Assembly: GCA_001510575.1 (NCBI GenBank)
Contig: LNGK01000013.1
Span: 62,001-126,000 of the forward strand
From: Knoxdaviesia capensis
Lineage: Eukaryota > Ascomycota > Sordariomycetes > Microascales > Gondwanamycetaceae
Reading direction: 5' to 3'
DNA length: 64,000 bases
In this document: in pieces, positions 13,137 to 24,570 of the stretch
How positions within the stretch are numbered: position 1 is the first letter of the stretch
Layout of the letters: every line of letters starts with the position of its first letter
Notes under the pieces: model-generated
What the model was told of the DNA's origin: nothing
Seen by the model: only the letters and a program-made list of their open reading frames with translations
Database searches by the model: none
Translations under genes and position numbers: made by a program

Positions 13137-14879
13137 TGTGGTAAAGTGTGTGCAACTGTCGAGCCCGTTTGAACCCAGACTTTCCTCAGCGGGCGTTCCT
13201 CTCGTGCATGCCGTGCCCCGATCTCGTATCCCACTTTGCATAGCACCCCCCCCCCTACCCTCTCACACAGACTCTCACACACCCCCCATTTTCTCACCTA
13301 CGGTTCCTAGCCGGCCTCTTTCCTAACATCGACCTTCTCAAATCTGGCCTATCGACACGCCCCCTCCCCCTCCCGGCTCGCCCGTCGCCTCTATCCAACC
13401 ACCAAAAAACACCTTACCAGCTTCCCGTCCACACTAAACTAAATATATATCCCCATAGTTTGATATCCCAGTACTATACAGTAGTACTTATCTCATCCAC
13501 CTTCCTGATTGTCTGAGTGTTCGGCTTTGGCAACCCCCCCCGGCTGTCTGAATCTCTCGCTCGCTCGCTGGCCCATCCCTCCCTCCTCCTCCTCCCTCAC
13601 CTGTGGCCAATCTCGACATGTCTCTCCCCAGTTTCTGTCGGCTCGACTAACACGAGCCCCGACTGGCCCATCTGGCTCTTCCCCCCTGGCATCGAAGGTG
13701 AGAACCATGGCAAAGACAGAAGGTCCTTGGCCTTATCGCGGCACCTTTCCATTCCATCCACCCACAATGCCAAGCATACATGGCAAAAGAAAGAGAAGCC
13801 CCACAGACTTCCGGGATTACCTATCAACTTATACAACTGATGCCGGTTGTGTCCCCCTCTTGCCCTCTTGCCTGTCTCTGAGATGATACTGGAAAGTGTC
13901 CTTTTCAGCACGTATTCCCATACATACATGCCGGACTGTATAGTGCCTTACAGTCATAGTCCCGTCTGAGACGGCCAGACACACTCACGCCGCTGGCCAT
14001 GGCAACCCATTCACCCAGTTGCCGACTGGGCTTCTTGTTTCGGTTCGGTCTAACTCACGATCACTATCCGGATAGCCTCCAGCATTAGAATCACCGTGCT
14101 CGAGTGTCGTCTGTCCTTCCTCTCCACTCTTCCCCGTTGTTCCTAATCTTAGTCTCCATCCCATCCTTCCACTTTTGATATCAGGTCAGTATGGGTCTTT
14201 TGGCATGGCCGATGGGTCTTTTGGCAGGGCACCGAACTGGGCTCACTCACCCACTTTCTTCTTTGAGATATTCCTCCCAATGACCCCCCTCTATCAGACA
14301 CCTGGTCTAGGTGCATAAGGACCTGTGCATGTATCGTCTGGACCACACGCCCCTCCTTGTCCCACCCCCACACCACCCTCCATTCCCTCTCTCTTACTCT
14401 CTTCCTCTCTTCCTCTCTGTTGTCGTATGTGTGCGCCCCGAACACCCCCCATCCCCATGCTTGCTTGACCTCCTCCCTGATTTACTATCTTTCCTCTTGT
14501 CCATGTCTGATGCATGTGCATGTCCCCCTCCTTAATCGCCTTCGAGCTTTAAGTGGTTGACTGGTGGTCTTTTTGATATTGTCGGCCATTAAGCCTGTGA
14601 ACCCACGCATTTTCGATTTCATTCAAATTGCCCGCTCTTCCCCGTCTCAAATCAACCGATCTTCTCTCAGCTTCTCTCTCTTTCTCCTCCAGACCTGTCT
14701 CGATATCCTTCCACAGTCCCAACAGTCTGTCCTCACGCGATTGACTGTTCCCGGTTCCACGAACATCAATAACTGAAAGTTCTTCAGTTTCGTGGTCCCC
14801 CGTTCTTGCAGCTTGTATCTGTCATATCAAGCTCTTGCACCCGTTTCCCTCTCCAGATTCGCCAACACCAACCGCCGCA

Positions 14880-17675
14880 ATGAGCGCTCCCGTCCTGGTT
14901 GACGAGAAGAAGGCCCCGGCCACCGTACGTGCCATCCTCGATCCAGTCTGCATTACAGCCACAGTTCCTGTTACGCCTTGTTGTCGTTGTACAAGCCCAA
15001 CTAACATGATGTCCCCCTCATCTCTGCTTTCAACAGACCATCCTTCCCGATGGTGATATCCCCAACGATGAGCTTCATCGTGCGGCCATGCTGCTGAAGG
15101 CCACCGAGGATGATCTCCTCGAGGCCAAGGCCATGGCCGCCGAGATGTCTCTTGAAGATGTGAAGAGACTCGCTGAGGTGGTTTTCCAGCTCTTCCGCCG
15201 GGATCCCAACTTCCCCATCGCTGTCCTGAACACCATTGAGGAGTTCCTGTGTATGTTTTCCCCTCTTCCTTTTTCGGTCTGCCGATCCCTCATGCCACTG
15301 CTCGGTCTTCGAAGCAACTCTAACATGTTACGCTCATACCGTCCCCTTTAGCCAACGATGACATCTACGAGAACCCGGAGAAGCACGCCGAGCTCATCCA
15401 CGAGATGAAGATTGAGATTGCTCTGATTGCCGGTAACTCGCCCTACGCCGAGGTGCGCGCCGTCGTGTCTAACACCGACGACCCGACCCTGCCCGTGTCC
15501 ACCATCCGTGCGTGGTTCATCGGTGTGATCTTCTGCGCCATCATGGCTTTCGTCAACTGCTTCTTCGATATCCGCAACCCCAGCATCAGCCTTAGCGGTT
15601 CCGTGCCCCAGCTGGTTGCCTACCCCATTGGTACCCTCATGGCCAAGCACCTCCCCGATGTCGGTTTCACTCTGTTCGGTGTCCGCCACAGCCTGAACCC
15701 CGGTCCCTTCAACAAGAAGGAGCACATGCTTATCACCATCATGTCTACCGTCGCCGCCGGTGCCTCGTACACCAACTACATTGTCTGGATTCAGTACCTC
15801 CCTCAGTGGTTCGGCCAGGAGTGGGCTCGCAACTTCGGCTACCAGATCACCATTGCCCTGTCGACCAACTTCATTGGTTTCGGTATGGCTGGTATGTGCC
15901 GTCGCTTCCTTGTGTACCCCTCGTACTGCGTGTGGCCCACGTCGCTGGTGACCATTGCCCTGAACTCGGCCTTCCACGACGGATCTGATGAGGTTGAGGT
16001 TGTTCCTGGCCCGTTCAAGACTACCTGGAAGGCTTCGCGTATCCGCTGGTTCTACATCGGTGGATCTGCCATGTTCGTGTACTTCTGGTTCCCCGGCTAC
16101 CTCATCGAGGCGATGTCGGTGTTCAACTGGCCCACCTGGATTGCCCCCGAGAACGAGACCCTCGCCAACATCATGGGTGGCTGGACCGGTCTTGGTGTCA
16201 ACCCCCTCCCCACCTTCGACTGGAACATGGTCTCCTTTATGGTTGACCCCCTGGTCGTGCCCGTGTTCACCACCCTGAACAACTTCGCCGGTGTCTTCAT
16301 GGGTATGTTTGTCATTCTCGGTGTGTGGTACAACAACGTGTGGTACACCGGATACCTCCCCATCAACAGCAACAAGACCTGGGATCGCTTTGGCAAGCGC
16401 TACGTTGTGCGCAACGTCATTGACCCCGAGACCGGCATCTTCGACGGCCCCAAGTACGAGGCCTACTCGATGCCCTTCCTGTCGGCTGGTAACTCGCTGG
16501 TGTACATGTGGTTCTTCTCTGCCTACACGGCCGTCATCACCCACGCCATCCTGTACCACCGTGCTGAGCTTGCCTCGGGCTTCACTGCCCTGTGGCGCGA
16601 CATGCCCTGGAACAAGAAGAAGACGTACGCCTCGGGCGATGCTGAGCTCATGATGAAGCTCGATGTCCACAGCCGTCTGATGAAGAGCTACAAGGAGGTG
16701 CCCGAGTGGTGGTACATGATTGTGCTTGTCTGCTCGATCGCCGTCGGTGTTGGTGGCCTTGCCTACTACCCCGCTCACACTTCGCCTGCCGTTGTGCTGT
16801 ACGGAGTCTTCCTCTGCCTGGTCTTCGTCGTCCCCGTCGGTGTCATCTGCTCCGTTACTGGATCGTCTGTGACGCTTAACGTCATTGCTGAGTTCATCGG
16901 AGGTGTGTGGGTTGAGGGTAACGCCATTGCCATGTGCTTCTTTAAGACCTACGGATACATCACCTGCGCGCAGGCGCTGACCTTCAGCAACGATCTCAAG
17001 ATCGCTCACTACCTGAAGATTCCCCCCCGCTTCACCTTCTGCGCCCAGATGGTGCCCACTCTCCTGTCCACCTTCATCTCGGCTGCCATTCTTGACTACC
17101 AGGTCGGTATCGAGGATGTGTGCACTGACACTGCTCCCTTCCGTCTGACCTGCCCGGGTCCTAACACCTTCTTCACTGCTGCTGTCTTCTGGGGTACCGT
17201 CGGTCCCCGCAAGATCTGGGGTTCCGGTGGTATGTATGTGTCCACCCTGGCTGGTTTCCCTGTTGGCTGCATTGCCGTCATCATCTTCTACCTCCTGTCG
17301 GTCAAGTTCCCCCGCAACGTCATCGTCCGCAACATCCACCCTGTCATCTTGGTGTCCGGACCCATCTCGTGGGCTCCCTGGAACCTGTACCACACGTGGC
17401 CCGGTGTCCCGGTCGCCATCATCTCTTGGATCTGGCTCAAGAACCGCTACCTTGCGTTCTGGTCGAAGTACAACTACGTTACCTCGGCTGCCTTCTCGAC
17501 CGGTATTGCCTTCTCGGCCGTCATCATCTTCTTCGCGCTCCAGCTCAACGACGTGTTCGTCGACTGGTCTGGCAACAACATCCCGTACGAGGGTGTCGAC
17601 TACGGTGCCGGTAACCCCCGCCTCCACCTTGCGGAGGGCGAGTACTTCGGTCCTCGCGAGGGCAACTGGCACTAA
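14880..17675 (+). CDS. OPT-family oligopeptide transporter
   Basis: Proton-coupled importer of small peptides (or glutathione-like or metal-chelating peptides) of the plasma membrane. I read three exons, 14880-14924, 15037-15250 and 15352-17675, with GT-AG introns that keep the frame and give 860 residues, normal for the family. The large exon shows the family signatures: NPGPFNKKEH after the first membrane segments, and LKIPPR near the C-terminal third, with about 14 or more hydrophobic segments between and after. The hydrophilic N-terminus precedes DDPTLPVSTIR, a common lead-in to the first membrane segment. Codon use is strongly biased to C-ending codons, more than in most neighbours, which suggests high expression. 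The long open frame on the opposite strand is a by-product of that bias. The substrate cannot be told from sequence. Confidence 0.95.
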
Positions 17676-20139
17676 GCTTGCCCAGGCTCTCTGCGTGATG
17701 GATCTCCGGGGTTTTTTGAAAGTAAAAGTCCGAAGTCCCCGAGCGTGCGAGTTTGTTCTGCTCTTCTTTTTTTAATGTCGCGATTTCTTCTTTTTCTCTC
17801 TTTATATATGTCCGCTCTTATGTGTGTTATGTGCCTTGAATTAGACGAGGTATATGAAGTGGGAGGATTTTATTATTTGAGATGGCTTCTTTTTATTCTT
17901 CGTTTTTTACTCTTGATTGTTGGATTTAATTTTTTAAGATACACACACAATCGTTCATACATCTTCTCAGAATAGCTCAAATACCGAGAACATGTTCTGA
18001 TAAACTACCTTTGCTTCTGATGCGCGTGAGAGTGTGGATGTGGAATTTGCCTTCTAACATGTTTAGAAATGACTGGTGGCCTTGGGGGGCTTACGGGGTT
18101 GGTCGTGTGTGTGTGAATGTGTGGAAGGTCTCGGGTATTTATGGCTGATACGGGCGTGTTTCGCTTGTTGTTCGGGGGTACAGGGCGTTTGTTCTGCTTG
18201 TTATACGGAAGACGACTAGAAGGCCGCAAGTCACACGGGAAGCTTGGTGTCCGGGCTGTGTGTGTGGTGCGGCGCCAGGAGGACGGTCTCGCCCGCCAGG
18301 AACCCCCCCGCCAAGAGATAGGGGAACCGGAATGCGGTGCAGCTTGGCCGGCCGTGAACAGCCGGCAGAGTGAGGTTGGTGGGTTGGGGTGGTGGGTTGG
18401 GAGGAGACTGGGGGGCAGTGCGTGGTGCATGGGCCCGGGTGGTACGAAGTCCTCGGGGCCACGCGCATCCGTGGGAGTTTTTTTTTCTTTTTTTTTTTTC
18501 TTTTTGGGGGGGCCGGGGCGGAGGTGGTGGTGGTACTGTGTTGTGGTAGGTTGTGCTGGGCGGGCTGGCTGCTTATCTTGGGTCCTGGATGCGTTGGCGG
18601 GGGAGAGAGCAGGACCGTTCAGCCGTTGTTGTTCTGGGTTGTGGGAGGAAGCAACTATGCTGCATGCAGCGTGTGTGTGTGTGTGGAACGCTGTTAATCA
18701 ATTGATCCCCACGTCCGAAGTTTCTTTTTTCAAACGCCCGAGAACTGTCCGTCCCCGCACCGGACGAGCAACGCGGCCTGCCTTGGACAACGGGGGGCAC
18801 GAGAGTGTGCGATACTGCCAAGGTCCGTGGGGTATCGAGGCGTCGGTGGTCATAGGCGCTGGCCTCTCGGGGCACGGATGGCTCTGGAGCGGGATCTCCT
18901 CTTTGTCCTGCCCCGCGGAGGCATACAATATCCATCTAGGGAACTAGGTAGCTTACGTGCATGTACACCGCACAGATACAGCTAGGAATTCCGGGTCCGG
19001 ACGGACGCGTCAGCCCGGGGGCAGGCGACCCGCCGGTGCGTGCACCGCCGGATCCGCGTGCCAGGTCACTACGTCCGACGTCCGCAGTGGACGAGGTATC
19101 CGCCCGCCTCCCGCGCTTATCATCCGCCTTCGCAGGATGGCTTTGCTTCAGGGCACATTCACAATCAGGTTACAGAGCAATAGAGCAATAGTGCACAACA
19201 GATACTCAAAGACCATTGCGAGCAGACTCGTAGAAAACTTCCAAACCACGGAATCTGGGTCTGTATTCATTAAAGAAAGAAGAAGGGGGTAGTACCCGTC
19301 TGTCTCCCTCCCATCACTCTCGTGGACCCTAGAGTCCCCCTCACATGCTCACATGGGAGGCCACGGCAGAGAGGAGAGAGAAAATGATAACACATGAAAA
19401 AAGAAAAAAAAGGTGACTGCGCCGACGCCATCCAGGGGAGAGACAAGCGAGAGAAAAGACGAAACAAAAAATAGAAGACACAACCTAGGAAATCCAGTGA
19501 AGAGAAGCTTTTCTCGCTTCAAAATCACATCTCCCTCCCACAACATAAAAAAAGCAAGAGAAAAAATGGCGCACGAGACGGAAAGCCTCCCCCATATGCA
19601 AAATACAGACTCTTAACACACACACACACAATGGGGGAGAAAAGGCTAAAAGAGCTGGTGTCCTCTGATCCCGGAAATTGGGGTCATGGCCAGCCCAAGC
19701 GATCAAAGTTTTCTTCGCAACAAATGCGGCGTCCTCCAGCAGACAGCTTGGGAGAACAGTTGGAGTGAGTGGCGTGAAGAGATAAAAAACAGAAGATGGT
19801 AATGGACGGAGATGGGACGCGGAGATGAATTCGTATCGGAAACAGTCGGTGCGCATCGCAGAAAAGTCGTCGTGATGATAACGAGAGGTGCCTCGCTTCC
19901 CCTCGGAGCGATAGTCCGATCGCGAATACCGTTTATCCAAGAGAAAGAGAGAAATCGAGGTGGAAAGCTTGAGGACTTTGGGAGAAATGTCCGCATGACT
20001 CGGACATGGGAACCCTTGGCTGGGATGAACCGCAACGAATGAGGATATCATCCCTTCATAGAGAGTGATCGCATCCAACTTTCTTGAGGGGTTGTCGCAT
20101 CACAGCCGTAGCCCACCGCAATCCCTTATCGACTTGAGC
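17676..20139. other. Intergenic region between OPT gene and ISU1
   Basis: No gene supported. It begins with T-rich DNA that should hold the 3' end of the transporter transcript. A poly-T/poly-G tract lies near 18,480-18,515, a GT microsatellite near 18,670-18,682, and an A-rich stretch near 19,370-19,570. Open frames on both strands are short and look random. Confidence 0.65.
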
Positions 20140-21090
20140 CTAGATAACAGTCTGCTCGAGGGTCTTCGCGGTTCCGGCCAAGTTGCTGGGAGATACCGCG
20201 GCACGCTTCGTCTGGTAGTTGGCAATGGCGGCCTTGATGGCATCTTCGGCAAGCATCGAGCAGTGCACTATAGAAGTTGCGAGTGGTGCGGTTAGTGGGT
20301 GAATTGGCACGTCGGCATGAAGCCTATGCGAAACAAGGGAGACAAATGCAGAAGAACGTGCGCGATGGGGAATTCTTACGCTTGACGGGGGGCAGGCACA
20401 GCTCGGAAGCAATGTCGACGTTCTTGATTTTCGCGGCATCTTCAACTAAACGAAAGGAAGACAATCGGGTTAGCTATATATTCAGTCGCAGATGAAGAGA
20501 TGCGAGACTGTTAAAGTCCCGCGACGAAACGCCTTCGGGATCTCGTGACTGAAGATGCGAAGGCACCTCCGAAGGAGATATGTGTGGTGGAGGGTTTCGG
20601 GCGACAGGAAGGGAAGATGGAATATGCGTACGTCTCTTGCCCTTGACGAGGGTGGTCAGGAAGCTCGAGCTGGCGATAGCCGAGCCACATCCGAAGGTCT
20701 TGAAGCGCGCATCGACAATGGTTCCGGTGGCCTCGTCGACGCGGATATCCAGCTTCATCACGTCGCCGCAGGCCGGCGCGCCCACGAGGCCGGTGCCGAC
20801 CGACGGGTCCTTGCGATCGAGCGAGCCGACGTTCCGGGGTCGGGTGTAGTGGTCGATCAGTGCTAAAGGGACAACGGAGAACACCATGCACCGGTTAGTA
20901 TCGTTGATTCCCGTCGTGGCGGTGCCAATATAACAGATTGAAGCCGGCGAGCGCATTAAGCAGCGAAAAGCTTCGTGTATAGATAGTAAAGACACTTATC
21001 TTTCTCGTGGTAGAAGCGGCGAGCCGGCGCGGTCAGCACAGCTGTAGGCATTTGCCGCGAAGCGCGGAGAGCATTTCTGATGGGAAGCAT
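20140..21090 (-). CDS. ISU1: Mitochondrial iron-sulfur cluster scaffold protein (IscU type)
   Basis: Scaffold on which the cysteine desulfurase Nfs1 and frataxin build [2Fe-2S] clusters in the mitochondrial matrix. Four exons read on the minus strand: 21090-21000, 20862-20632, 20445-20380 and 20267-20140, giving 171 residues. The N-terminus (MLPIRNALRASRQMP, then AARRFYHEK-like basic residues) is a plausible mitochondrial presequence. The core has all IscU hallmarks: HYTRPRNVGS, GAPACGDVMKL (first cluster cysteine), FKTFGCGSAIASSS (second cysteine) and the LPPVKLHCSMLAEDAI block spanning the exon 3/4 junction (chaperone-binding LPPVK and third cysteine). The joins at introns 2 and 3 are ordinary GT-AG. 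Intron 1 is odd: the only donor that keeps the frame starts ATAAGT (see separate entry). Confidence 0.95.
20863..20999 (-). other. ISU1 intron 1 with non-canonical AT donor
   Basis: On the minus strand the exon ends GAGAAAG and the intron reads ATAAGT at its 5' end, a perfect TACTAAC branch site (20894-20900 on the plus strand as GTTAGTA) and CTTTAG at its 3' end. Joining at G|ATAAGT and TTTAG|CA gives the conserved reading ...YHEK-ALIDHYTRP. The nearest GT (two bases further into the intron side) does not keep the frame. The intron is otherwise of ordinary U2 type, so the first base looks changed from G to A. Confidence 0.7.
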
Positions 21091-22400
21091 GATGAAGGAT
21101 GAAAGAAGATTGACGGTTGGGAGATGAAAGCGAAGAAGTGACGATTATCTCGGGAAGAAGATAACAGAAATATGAGGGTGAGGAACTTTGGGGGAAGAGA
21201 AATGGGTTTAAGGGAAGAAGAGAGGAGCGGGAAATACAGCAGCAGAAAAAAAGAAGAGGAGAGGTTAAGGAAAAAGAAAATTATATTTAATTTACTGCCC
21301 AAAAAAAGGACTAAAAAAAACTGAACGAAAGCGGAGAGCAAGGGCCCAGGCAAACTTGGAAGGGAAAGTCACAGTACACAGTATAGCAACGGTTTTTCTA
21401 CAGCATGTGCTTACCAGCAAATGAAATCCACGATGGCCCGGAGAAAAACCACCAGGACAATGAGGGAGCGAAAGTACCAGTACACCGTGAAAATCGGGAA
21501 AATGGAGCCCCCGTGGCATGGATCAATGTTAGGCCGCTGATTTGGAGACTGGGAAGCGCTGGGGCGCCGGTTTCGCTGTCGGAGAAACTGCTCAGAGCAG
21601 CCAAATCAGATTGATAAGCCGAAGATCTAAGGAAGTTGGGCTGGCCGAGTATAGATACTTTGCAGCCCCCGACGGATTTAACGGCCGTCCGTTCATTTGC
21701 TGAGCTTTTCTCCGTCCTCTTTTTTTTTTCTTTTTTTTCTGCGGGGAGTTAACCGGGGTGGGTAAACATGACAGCCATATTCATGACTCGCTTCTATCTG
21801 TTTCTTCCTCGCAGTAGAGGTCCAGAGAAGCTAGAAGTTGCATCTTGGCTACGGATGACCGAAGCCTCTGCTCCGAGGCCAGGCGACAACGTTTGCCACA
21901 TATGATGCAAGTGCGCCATCACGGACAGACAGCTTGCAGACCTGATACACCGGCGACACAGTAGGCTAACAGTGTTGGGTTTTTATTCTCTCTTCTTTCC
22001 CTCCATGACGGCCCGCGGTGGTTTGAGCCACACGCAACACCCGGGAGACACGGAATCCTCTAGGACAACCGGCCAACGGTATCTTGATTTTTGATATGCA
22101 AGCTCCGTGCACTTACAAACGGGGGGAAGTTTGAAGCGGACGGGACACTACTAAAACAAAAAAACAACCAGGGGAGGAGGTTCAAACCCCCATGCACCAC
22201 AAGGACCTCGAGAGAAAAAAAGCAAAAAAAAAAAAAAAACCAGGCTGTCGCCGAATTGCGGCACGACGTTTCTCCACAGAAGGCAGCGGAATGTAGTCAG
22301 ACTTGTGGCCCCCAGTTTCAAGACTGATTGATAAGGATTAGGGTTAGGAGTGGCTCATTTGCCCCCCTCCATACACCTTCATATCACCTTCATATCACCT
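21091..22400. other. Intergenic region upstream of ISU1
   Basis: No gene supported. The stretch next to ISU1 (21,091-21,300) is purine-rich on the plus strand, that is a pyrimidine-rich leader on the ISU1 strand, typical of a fungal core promoter. Poly-T and poly-A tracts lie near 21,720 and 22,225. A telomere-like box and an 11-bp tandem repeat at the far end are listed separately. Confidence 0.6.
22336..22350 (+). promoter_or_regulatory. Telomere-repeat-like box
   Basis: GGATTAGGGTTAGGAG holds almost two tandem TTAGGG units. It lies between ISU1 and a hypothetical minus-strand ORF, 1.2 kb before the ISU1 start, so a promoter role is less clear than for the boxes at 31.6, 45.1 and 62.8 kb. 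Confidence 0.4.
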
Positions 22401-22420
22401 TCATATCACCACCATATCAC
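22378..22420. repeat. 11-bp tandem repeat CTTCATATCAC
   Basis: Three exact copies of CTTCATATCAC are followed by a variant, CACCATATCAC. The repeat overlaps the last codons of the minus-strand ORF ending at 22401, so repeat slippage could have altered that C-terminus. Confidence 0.8.
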
Positions 22421-23114
22421 GGTTTCTGCATTCGGAAAAAAATTGAAAACTTAGTGATCCACACTTCTGGAGGTCGTTTGATGCTTCCGACTTACTTGTC
22501 TTGATCTTCTCAACGACGGCCTTGCTATCCTCGTCGCTGGTGATGCCGTTCCGGGCCAGTACCACACACAAGTACTGCGTGGGCTTTACGAAACGAATCT
22601 GCGGGTTTGGTGGGGACGGGAGCAGTCTACTAGCCCCAATAAACTCCCAGATCCGGAGATGGACCTCGTGCAATGTGCGATCCTCGCTCCAGCAGTGGAA
22701 CTGGGAGAGGGCCATGTCCTGGCAGCGCATCCGTGTGCTGATGCAGTCCAAAGAGGCGATGTCGGCGTTGGCAAGATCCGGACACGCCAGACGGGACACG
22801 AGATTGGAGAACAGCAGTCCTGTCTCCTTTGCCAGCACGGCAAGATCGGGGTATTTGTCGGCATCAACCGGCAGCCCGCTCGAGTGAGCCCCGCCGGCGG
22901 CTCTAGAGCCGTGGATCTTTTCGAGGGTTTCCCATCGTTGTCGGAGCACACTCAACGGGAGTCCAACCATGTTCTTATCGTTCACTCCCCACGAGTCTCC
23001 CTGCGCTGAGAAAGTCCTCCCCGCGCGAAGGATTTCCGGGATCGGTCGTTCACAATGTCGATCGCCTCGCAGAATCCGATGGAGGCCGGACCGGTAGTCA
23101 GTTCCTAACTGCAT
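22401..23114 (-). CDS. Hypothetical protein, 237 residues, possibly a gene fragment
   Basis: Single open frame that I do not recognise. It reads like real protein (varied composition, amphipathic helices in the middle, a hydrophobic strand QYLCVVLA near residue 195) but has no signal peptide, membrane segment or known motif. The start at 23114 follows an in-frame stop shortly upstream, and the C-terminus runs into an 11-bp tandem repeat. The neighbouring minus-strand DNA (23,115-23,965) also has short protein-like stretches. The ORF may therefore be the surviving part of a larger decayed gene. No promoter or intron evidence settles this. Confidence 0.4.
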   Translation of the reverse strand: MQLGTDYRSGLHRILRGDRHCERPIPEILRAGRTFSAQGDSWGVNDKNMVGLPLSVLRQRWETLEKIHGSRAAGGAHSSGLPVDADKYPDLAVLAKETGLLFSNLVSRLACPDLANADIASLDCISTRMRCQDMALSQFHCWSEDRTLHEVHLRIWEFIGASRLLPSPPNPQIRFVKPTQYLCVVLARNGITSDEDSKAVVEKIKTSKSEASNDLQKCGSLSFQFFSECRNRDMVVI

Positions 23115-23728
23115 CCTTGCTTCCGATCTTGCTCTTGATCCACATCATCTTCGCTAGCATTTCTCATCGTCATCACCAGGATGCTCATCAGAGTCGAGCA
23201 AGGCTTTCACCATAAGCGTGGCCCCGCGCTGCGGCTCATGGGCCAGGCTTTACTAACTGATGTTGGCGCTGCACCGCGCCCCGCCGGATACGTTCGAGGG
23301 GCTTCCGAGATCTCGGGCAAGCTGGCCACCCGAAAAGCACGCCGTGCTAACAGGGTAGCGTCAACACCCGCGCAGATGCTCCGGCGCACCTGGTCTATTG
23401 GAGACCACCTCGGTGGCCCCGATACGGACCCCCGAAGTGTGTTCCTCGCCACGGGCGAAAAAAACCGGGATTATGAGGGTGCTTGCTCTCCCTCCGAGCT
23501 AGCACGGCTTGTTCTTTCGCGGCTGAGGCTGAGAGAAATGTTGCGGCGAGGTCTGCCCCGGAACATACTTGGATACTCCCAGTTTGCTGAATTTCCGGGA
23601 GGCGAGCGTTGTTCAGCACAATTCAACGATCGTTAAATCTAGGATCGCCATGTTCATATTCGCGGTACGTTTGCACTAGTCTTTTGGGATGAAAGCATGT
23701 CAACTTGATCTGGCTGGTATCAGGACGG
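23115..23728. other. Non-coding or decayed interval
   Basis: Short overlapping frames on both strands (for example 23181-23636 plus, 23207-23452 minus) are rich in Arg/Ala/Pro and carry no motif. Nothing here can be supported as a gene. The position between two protein-like minus-strand pieces suggests remains of one decayed locus. Confidence 0.4.
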
Positions 23729-23962
23729 TCATCTTTTTGGAGATATCACATCTCTAGTCAGTATACTATCCGAAACTGCACATACCGATGTACTCCAAGA
23801 GACTTGATTACACGACTTACCTCGAGGCAACAGGCGGTGGAAAAGGTAAAAGTCTGATATAAACCAGCCGTCCTTTTTCATGAGGGGCGATTCCATCAAT
23901 ATTATGTGAGCCGCAAACTGTAGCAGTGCGTCTCGCGGGAGATTGCTGCCCAGGCGGGGCAC
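23729..23962 (-). pseudogene. Possible remnant: two terminal exons of an unknown gene
   Basis: The minus strand from about 23,960 encodes a convincing protein stretch (LGSNLPRDALLQFAAHIIL, then HDGW-like KKDGWFISDFYLFHRLLPR). A consensus GTAAGT donor follows at about 23,821, then a GTGCAG acceptor at about 23,776. Splicing these keeps the frame into a short final exon ending in TGA at 23729. Upstream of 23,962 the frame is closed by a stop and I find no clear partner exon or start. I read it as a broken gene or the end of one whose front is lost. The family is not recognised with confidence. Confidence 0.4.
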
Positions 23963-24570
23963 CCGGTATTAACGCCAACGGCGGTACCTAGTGAATCCTC
24001 GACATCAGCTGTCTAGCCGACAAGATAGATGCTTCTCAGGATCTCGTTAATGATTCGCCCGCACATTGTGTTCTACAGATTCTTGTTGCGCGAGAGTTGG
24101 CTAAAAGGAACCAGGAGGCGCGGAATAAGAGAAGAAGTGTGCGGTTGATATGTCTAAGAGAGGGGTGTTCGGCGCTGCTTGATGCTGCGTGATTTCGAAG
24201 CCTTGTTGATGTTATTGATCTAAGTGAAGAGTTATAGAAAATCAAAGCAATAGAAAGAGAGTGAGCAGGTGCGGGGAGAGGAGAGGAGAGGACTAATATA
24301 TATGTAGACTGGTTGTGATTCACGCTAGATATGCTTTCACAGCGTCATGTCGAGTTAGGTCTGAATCACACTTCTTCCATGAGAGATTACTCAGTAGCTT
24401 GGGTTCAGGATCAAATCATGGTGGCTGTGATATTGTGGCCTCAAGCCAGTGTCCAAATGCCCCGTAACCAAAAAATGTTCAAGATCAGCGATATATACAT
24501 GAACAGTCAGTCTATCTATGCATTAGTCCTTCCCCCTTCTCGTAAACAAAAATGAATCATTGTACTGCGC
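23963..24570. other. Intergenic interval before the CSC1-like gene 3' end
   Basis: No gene supported. Frames are short. The 3' untranslated region of the minus-strand channel gene should lie next to 24,570. Confidence 0.55.

Larger units (their letters stand above)
1..14879. other. Gene-free region of about 14.9 kb
   Basis: I find no protein-coding gene here. Open frames on both strands are short (mostly under 200 codons), overlap each other at random, are rich in low-complexity residues (His/Thr from CA repeats, Leu/Ser from CT repeats) and carry no motif I recognise. Base composition looks ordinary and there is no obvious AT-rich decay, so this is not a RIP-degraded transposon. What can be seen is a set of microsatellites, inverted repeats, a 25-bp tandem repeat and several GTACTGTAC-like palindromes, some listed separately. 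The last 1-2 kb before 14,880 must include the promoter of the oligopeptide transporter gene. Non-coding transcripts or very intron-rich genes cannot be excluded by eye. Confidence 0.7.

Noticed and set aside
15348..17672. 774-residue open frame antisense to the oligopeptide transporter
   Set aside because: It mirrors the transporter exon, is rich in Val/Asp/Gly/His from antisense of C-ending codons and has no motif. It is a shadow of strong codon bias.
22170..22205. Possible tRNA T-loop (GGTTCAAACCC)
   Set aside because: The stem bases around the loop do not pair and no matching anticodon or acceptor arms are found upstream.
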